From NCBI RefSeq assembly GCF_030272615.1, contig NC_081406.1:245757218-245821217 (forward strand): 64,000 nt of DNA, in the 5' to 3' direction. Below, in pieces: positions 56,321 through 64,000 of this stretch. Source of the stretch: Cryptomeria japonica (Eukaryota > Streptophyta > Pinopsida > Cupressales > Cupressaceae). A program made the translations under genes and the position numbers. A model generated the notes under the pieces. That model saw only the letters and a program-made list of their open reading frames with translations. It searched no databases and had not been told where the DNA came from. Position 1 is the first letter of the stretch; each line of letters begins with the position of its first letter.

Positions 56321-57569
56321 GGGGAAAAAACAAAGATTTTCTTTTTCAATACCTATTGTCAAAAGAAAAGAGAAATCTACTCAATCTTAGGTATGAAACT
56401 AGGTTTGCTTCCTGGGAAGTACTTGGGTATCCTATAATTTTGAGGTGAAAATAAATTGGTTGTTTGGAAGGAATTGATTTATGTCTATTTAAAATGCATG
56501 CATGGATGGAAAAGTAGATGGTTAACCTCATCGAGTAGAATTCTGATGCTAAAATCTGTAATATCTGTCATTCCAATTTTCTCAATGACGTGTCTTAGGA
56601 TACCTTAAAAGGTAATAAGAGTGATTGGACAAAGAATGTGATTTTTTTTGGAATGGAGCGAATGATTAGGACAAAATACCCCTCCTCTCATGGGAAAATA
56701 TATGTTTGGCAAAGGAAAATGGAGGAGCAGGTCTGAGAGACTGGAATTTAATGAATGAGGCTTTGGGTGCAAAATTGGTGTGGAATATCTACTCCCAAAC
56801 CTCTCGATCATGGGTCAGAATTTTAAAAGATAAATATTAGGACTCTATGGAGGACAATAGGATTTTTACTATTTGTAATCCCCCTCCTAGCTCGATAATT
56901 TGGAACTTCATTATTTCATGCCAAAAGGTTATAGTTGAGCATATTACTTGGCAGGTAGGCAATGGTTTAAAAGTGAAGTTTTGGGATAATTCTTGGAATG
57001 GATACCCAACTTTGAAAGAGAACGGTGATATGCATGATCTTAGACTCTGGTTTCTACAACACTAGGGTGAGAAAGTTAGTGATTACTTGGTCTTTTGGGG
57101 GGATGCTTTCTGTGGAGAATGGGTTTGGAAATCTCTCCAAAATATTGATATTTCAGATCAACAAAGAGCTTTAATGCAGGAGATCTTATCTTCAAGAAAG
57201 ATTTTGAGAACAAACAAGGAAGACAAAGTGGTATGGTGTGGTGTTGTGGATGGAAAATACTCAGTCAAACTTGGTTATCAACTTTTGAGTGTAGGAGCAG
57301 GGGATGAGACCTGGTTGACTAGTTTGTGTTGGGGAAAGGAATGTCTACCCAAGGTAGGAACCTTTGTGTGGTTGGCAATCAGGGGACGTATTTTGATAGG
57401 AGAAAGGAGAAAAAGATTGGGCTTTTGTGGCCCAACGAAATGTGTCATGTGTGCAGAAGCTGATACGACTGCTGATCATCTTCTTCTTCATTGTAGGGTA
57501 GCGTTGGGTTGTTGGGAAATATTGTTGAGATCTCTAAAGTGGCAAGACCCTCTCCTGGACACTCAATAA
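56320..57569 (+). pseudogene. LINE RT thumb and zf-RVT region
   Basis: KTKIFFFNTYCQKKREI, LPGKYLGIP, then DNRIFTICNPPPSSIIWNFI and GLKVKFWDNSWNGYPTLKE. 57087-57569 is open with YSVKLGYQLLSVGAGDETWL, KECLPKVGTFVWLAIRGRIL, CVMCAEADTTADHLLLHC, the reverse-transcriptase zinc-binding region (C-x2-C ... H-x4-H/C). Confidence 0.82.
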
Positions 57570-57899
57570 TTTTTTTGAAGGATGACCCGTAGAGCAGAAA
57601 AAATCTACCTTTGTTTGTATATGGAAAGTATGTCCGTCTATAGTAGTATGGGAAATTTGGAAAGAGAGGAACAGGTGAATCTTTTTAGATAAAGAGGAGT
57701 CTATTGACAGAATAAAGATGAGAATTAATCATGCCATAGAGGAAGTGGTAGGGTCGACAACTTCTAAATTTTTTAATTTGAAGGTTCCCTTCGCTTTGGA
57801 GGATAAGAAGATATAGGCTCAATGGTCGGGCATTCGTCTTAGGTCCATCAAGGGGCCTAATTGGGTTAATTAAATTTTGGTAAGGCCAGTTGAGGTAGC

Positions 57900-58348
57900 T
57901 TGGGAAAAACCTAAGGAGGGGTGGTGGAAAATCAACTTTGACGGGGCGTCGCAAGGAAATTAGGGCCATCAGGAGCAGGTTTTATTATTTGTGACTAGAA
58001 TGGGGATGTGTTAGCATTGAGGGCAAATAAATTGGATAATGGAACTAATAATGTTGTTGAAGCCTTAAAAATATTAATGACTTTTAGATTTGGCAGGAAA
58101 CTCCAGGGGCACTAAGAATTCATTTAGAAGGTGATTCATTAATTATCATCCAGGAAATTATGAAAGGGAGTATTGGAGCTTGGAATATACAAAATTCGAT
58201 TTCTAAAATAATGGAAGAGTTAAATTTTTTTCAAATTTCTTGTATTTCTCATGTCAGAAGAACATGGAACATGGAAGTGGATATTCTTTCGAAGTGGGCT
58301 TTATCCTTTGAAGAGATTGGTGTTTTAAGAACTGGAGATTTTAGATAA
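57900..58348 (+). pseudogene. LINE RNase H domain (archaeal-type)
   Basis: AWEKPKEGWWKINFDGASQG, then a stop, GPSGAGFIICD, GDVLALRANKLDNGTNNVVE, and a last part in another frame ending RRTWNMEVDILSKWA. The first Asp (FDGA) and the Glu (VVEA) are present. The family is known from plant L1 elements and resembles the second RNase H of A and B. Confidence 0.8.
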
Positions 58349-59598
58349 CTTTCCTTAGAGTATCTTGATGAGTGGTTGGAAGTAAATTTAAATTCATTTA
58401 TGGTACGATTTGACGAGCTTTTATTGTTGCATTGCTTGAAGAGGCTTTGTTAGAAAGGGCGGCGATATGTGGAGGACAAGGCATTTATGGCGGGATTGTG
58501 TGTCAGTTATTACTTGTGTTTATGTACATTCAATGATGGATTGACAACCACTTTCATATTGAGGAAGCCAAAAAAAAGGAGTGGAGTCGAGTGAGATGCA
58601 AGTGAAGGTGACGACGATGGGTTGCATTCAATCATAGAGGCAAATTTCACACTAAAGACATGCAAGGAGTTATGCCTCTTTTTCAAAGATGTTACAGACA
58701 TAAGATTAAATGAAATATTTCTATTCCAGGATGAATGATTGATCAAATATGTGATAATTATCTTGGCATCAGTTTTTGGCAACTTGAGGCATAGGTACAG
58801 GACGAAAATGGATGTCTAATCTTTATTCTTGGCATGGGGATTGGATGTGGGTGAGTCAATAGAAACAGTAAAAAAGGTGATGGAAACAATTGTAGACAAT
58901 GATTTCCTGGATGGCTTGGAGTCAATTCTCGAATGGGCAATCCTGGGAGAGGGGTTTGATGTACAGGAGGGAATTGCATTTGCACGACATGAGCACTGCA
59001 AGAGATCTCTTCCCTTTATTCGTTGGACAAAGGGATGTAGCAGAACATAATGAAGAGATGAAGCTAAGCATAGTTGGGAAGTATTAAAAGTGTTTGTACA
59101 GATTAAGGAACGGGATGTCATGATTCAACAAGCTAAGGAGGAAGCTAAACTTTCAGAGGGCAGAGTGCTGAGACCGAGAAAGAAGAAGCGGGAGAATACA
59201 CTGGGGGACATTGTGGACCTAGAGAGTTGGAACGGTGCATGACATTTCTTTCTTGCTCTGCAAAATGTTTAAACATGTAACTATACATTTTTCTTCCTTT
59301 TAGGTAGTCGATTTTAGTTTAAATTTATCAGTTAAACTTGAACAGTGAAAATGAGTTTTTGATTCCCGAACACCTGCAACTATTTTTTGGTGCCTGAACA
59401 AATTTTGAGCTTGTTACGGATGTATAGGGGATGAATAGGGTTTTTTTGGGTGATGGGTTGGTTTGGAAAGATGTTTCCTCTTTTAGGTGTTTTTTGGATG
59501 GCTTTTTTGATAATGTTTGGATGTTAAAAGCAGATTGTGATGTACTTTCTTTTTTGGATAAGTAAAAAATCTTATTACAGAGCAAAAAAAATAAAAAA
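58349..59598 (+). other. LINE 3' region and A-rich tail
   Basis: No protein with motifs. It ends with CTTTTTTGGATAAGTAAAAA, then CTTATTACAGAGC and 15 bases of A/T tail before the right duplication. The ORFs near 58.8-59.1 kb on both strands are unsupported. Confidence 0.65.
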
Positions 59599-59608
59599 TG
59601 CTAGTAAG

Positions 59609-62282
59609 AATCATAAGCAATCAGTCACACAACATTAAATACAAGCATTCATATGATTTTCTTTCCTATTTTAGTGTCTATGTTTGAGAAACTAGTAGTT
59701 TTAAAAAGCACATTTGGGGCCCTAATATATAAAAAGGGAAGAATATTAACATTTTTTAAGTAATAAAGCCTTATTGCTAATGCAATACTTAAAAAAAAAT
59801 GTAAAACAAAGATGTGAATGTTGATAGAATCGAGAATGGATAAACAAAGAATACAACTAATATAACTAAATGTAGATACTTTGTGATGGTTTGATTACTA
59901 AAATGACCTAGGATGATGGTCGTAAATAAAATTCCTATTCACACAACTTGAGACCTTTAGTCAAACAAAATTGGTAGGTAATGACCATATCCTAAGATAA
60001 TTGACTTGAGAAGTGATGGTTTTGAGATTTAAACCAGGAAGAATAGCCCATAAGAATGGTAATGTGTAAGGGACAAGACCACAAGTGTGACCTAGTGCAT
60101 GGAGGGAAAATCCTACAAAAATGGTCTAATATTGTTCTAATATAAAAAATTAAACATAATGGGTGATATAAAACGAAGAGAGAAAAAATACAAGATACGC
60201 ATGTTTATTCATTACACAAGAATAAATAACAATTTGATTAGACATTAGTTTTTCTAATATTTAAAATATTTTATCCAATCATATAATTATCTTTTCCCTC
60301 CCTTTAGTTTCACTTTATGACTAAGTTTGGGATATTTCTTCCTTATGTAAACATAAAATTTAAATTAAACAACACTTTCTTTAAAAATGACAAAACTACA
60401 CACCTCTTTCTTTAACTTCTTATAATATCAATAACAAAATTGTCAAAATAATATTTCAAAAACTTTAATTGCACTATCTAATTTCAAAATCTTAGCTCTA
60501 GTTATTTTATGTATTCTTTGTATTAATAATAATATATAGATTTTTTTTATTAATAAGAATATATACTTTTGTTGGAGGGAAAACAAAGTTGATCAACACT
60601 AAATATAAAATTATAAGGATAATCAAGAAAGGGATACAAACATTCTCTTTTCACTATGTACATAAAGGATGATAATCAAGCATCTATTTCATACTTTTCA
60701 TCGTGTATTAAGGGTGGGCATCTCTTTTGTATTTTGGAGTGTCTTTATGTCTTTTTTTGCCGGGGAGAACATCCTTTCAAATATGAACTTTAAGATAAAA
60801 GAACTATTAAATCAGCAATTTAATAAGGGTTTAATTAAGATTTGGGGATTGAATTAAGTAATGATTTCATAATATATTGTTCAAATTAACTTTGTGTCTA
60901 ATCCGCATGTTTTAAGAACATCTTCAAATTAACTATTAAAAGTTTGAGGAGATCTAATTTCTAAGGTGAGACAAACATGTATTTGGCATTTTGTACTATA
61001 GAGAAGATTGGTTTTGTGAGCTTTACTTATTGTGAATAGTGTCGTAATAGCTTAAGGGTAATTTGAACTTTTAATAATAATAATTCAATTTAATTTAATT
61101 TTATGATATATTTTATAATAAAATTAGGAAATTATAAATTAGAAGAAATATAAAAGTATTTGAGTTGATTTGGGTGATTGATAGATGCATTTTCATTATT
61201 TTGATCATAATTTGTATATCATAATTCTTAGGTGTATTGAAAAACAAGACAACAAGACAAAAAAATATGAATCAAGTCTTCAAATTTAACTAAGTCAAAG
61301 ATATGAATGCAAAAGTGAACTAGAATATATCCATATGTACAAATCAAATCCTTCATGTAGAAGTGAACTTTGATGGATGCAAGTTTAGACTTGATTTTTG
61401 TGACCCCTGATCGTACAATTTTTTTTGCCTAGGTGTCTAGACATATAATAACAAAATCAATGGTATAGAAGAACATCTTTAAAAAGTTCGCTAGATAAGT
61501 AGATTCTCTCTTGGTCAAACCCCTAGACAGGTTAATTTAGTAATGAGAAATAATGATCAAAGACAACATGCAACCATACAATATGCCCTAGACATTGATG
61601 CAAGATAATAATGCAATGTTGATGCCATTAGAATACTCATGTAAGTCATAGTGAAATCTATAGAATGATTCTTCAATGCATGAAATGAATTTGGGGTTTT
61701 CCTTAAATACAACTCCAAAGATAACAAGTGCAATGTTTCATGCTTCAAGTTAGCACACAATAGCTAGTGGAAAGAGGGAACAAGAGGCCAAACTTCAATT
61801 TAATATTTAAAATATTAGGTTAATTTTTACAAGTTGCACAACTAGCCTAAGACAATCCTAAAAATTACATATCTAAACTTAAGAAAGAAGTGGATGAAAA
61901 AAGGGCTAGGGATAGTTGTTGGGAATGAGTGTAGATGGAATTAGATAACTCTTAGGATATATGTAAGCTTTCAGTAGAAATCATGTCACTTGTACATTTG
62001 TCATTATAGAAAGGAGAACTAGGTCAAAGTCAACCCCAAATAAAGGAGAAAATTGTAAGATATATGTAATTTTTACCATTTCATTTTTCTCTCATTTTGA
62101 CTTACATAGAGGACTACTATGAGAATATATAAAACATTTAAATCAAGGATTCAACATGAAATTAAATATACAAACAATAATAATAAGGATATGGATACCA
62201 CTTTTTGATAAATACTTATAATGAACACTCTATCTTAGAAACCTAATAGAAAGATCCATTGAGTAACATTCAATGAACATTT
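59609..62282. other. AT-rich intergenic DNA
   Basis: No supportable gene, RNA or repeat boundary. ORFs at 60669-60857 and 61557-61760 are short and lack motifs. Confidence 0.6.

Positions 62283-64000
<1,718 letters not shown>

Larger units (their letters stand above)
52189..59598 (+). mobile_element. Full-length L1-type LINE with RNase H, decayed
   Basis: 7.4 kb bounded by 10-bp direct repeats TGCTAGTAAG (52179-52188 and 59599-59608) and ending in an A-rich tail (59584-59598). The order is ORF1 with a CCHC knuckle, apurinic-type endonuclease, RT, zf-RVT and RNase H, which is the layout of plant L1 elements that gained an archaeal-type RNase H. Stops occur every few hundred bases and all frames are needed to read it. 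Target-primed insertion explains the A tail and the duplications. Confidence 0.9.

Noticed and set aside
58510-59121. Cluster of ORFs on both strands near the LINE 3' end
   Set aside because: They overlap each other on both strands, have no motif, and lie within the 3' region of the LINE.

Overview
The window is plant nuclear DNA made almost entirely of nested and decayed retrotransposons. I found no convincing host gene, tRNA, rRNA or CRISPR array. The content (Tat-like and Athila-like Ty3/gypsy elements, a chromodomain gypsy, several copia elements, an L1-type LINE with an RNase H, primer sites matching plant tRNAs) indicates a seed plant with a large, repeat-rich genome. A conifer or other gymnosperm is plausible but not proven from this sequence.

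The left two thirds is a stack of insertions, and element letters are mine. D (+ strand) is an old chromovirus. Its RNase H reading frame was hit by C (- strand, Athila-like, 10404-21078) and, about 100 bp further on, by B (+ strand, Tat-like, LTR to LTR 21178-44181). The two halves of D (21079-21177 and 44182-45795) read on from one another across B. Element A (- strand, Tat-like, same family as B) lies in the 3' LTR of C and runs off the left edge (1-10403). Element E (- strand, copia, 32957-39269) lies in B between the second RNase H and the integrase. LTR boundaries, primer sites, polypurine tracts and target duplications support this order.

A and B share long leaders of about 2 kb. Both leaders carry a repeat built on TTTTAGCGC and a roughly 100-codon ORF before gag. 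Gag, aspartic protease, RT with the motif YVDE, RNase H and a second archaeal-type RNase H follow, then integrase in B. C has gag, protease, RT, RNase H, integrase and a further long ORF between integrase and the 3' LTR. E is the youngest-looking element: one 1313-codon gag-pol frame with four internal stops and no frameshift.

To the right, 46.6-50.6 kb holds copia remnants. One has its RT-RNase H split by a 1090-bp solo LTR with a perfect 5-bp duplication. A - strand ORF remnant follows (50.6-51.9 kb). Then comes a complete but stop-riddled L1-type LINE (52189-59598) with 10-bp target duplications, a CCHC ORF1, endonuclease, RT, zf-RVT and RNase H. From 59.6 to 64.0 kb the DNA is AT-rich with a long GA microsatellite and no supportable gene.

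No element looks able to act alone: each has stops, frameshifts or missing parts. Many stops and mismatched target duplications fit C-to-T or G-to-A change, as expected of heavily methylated DNA.
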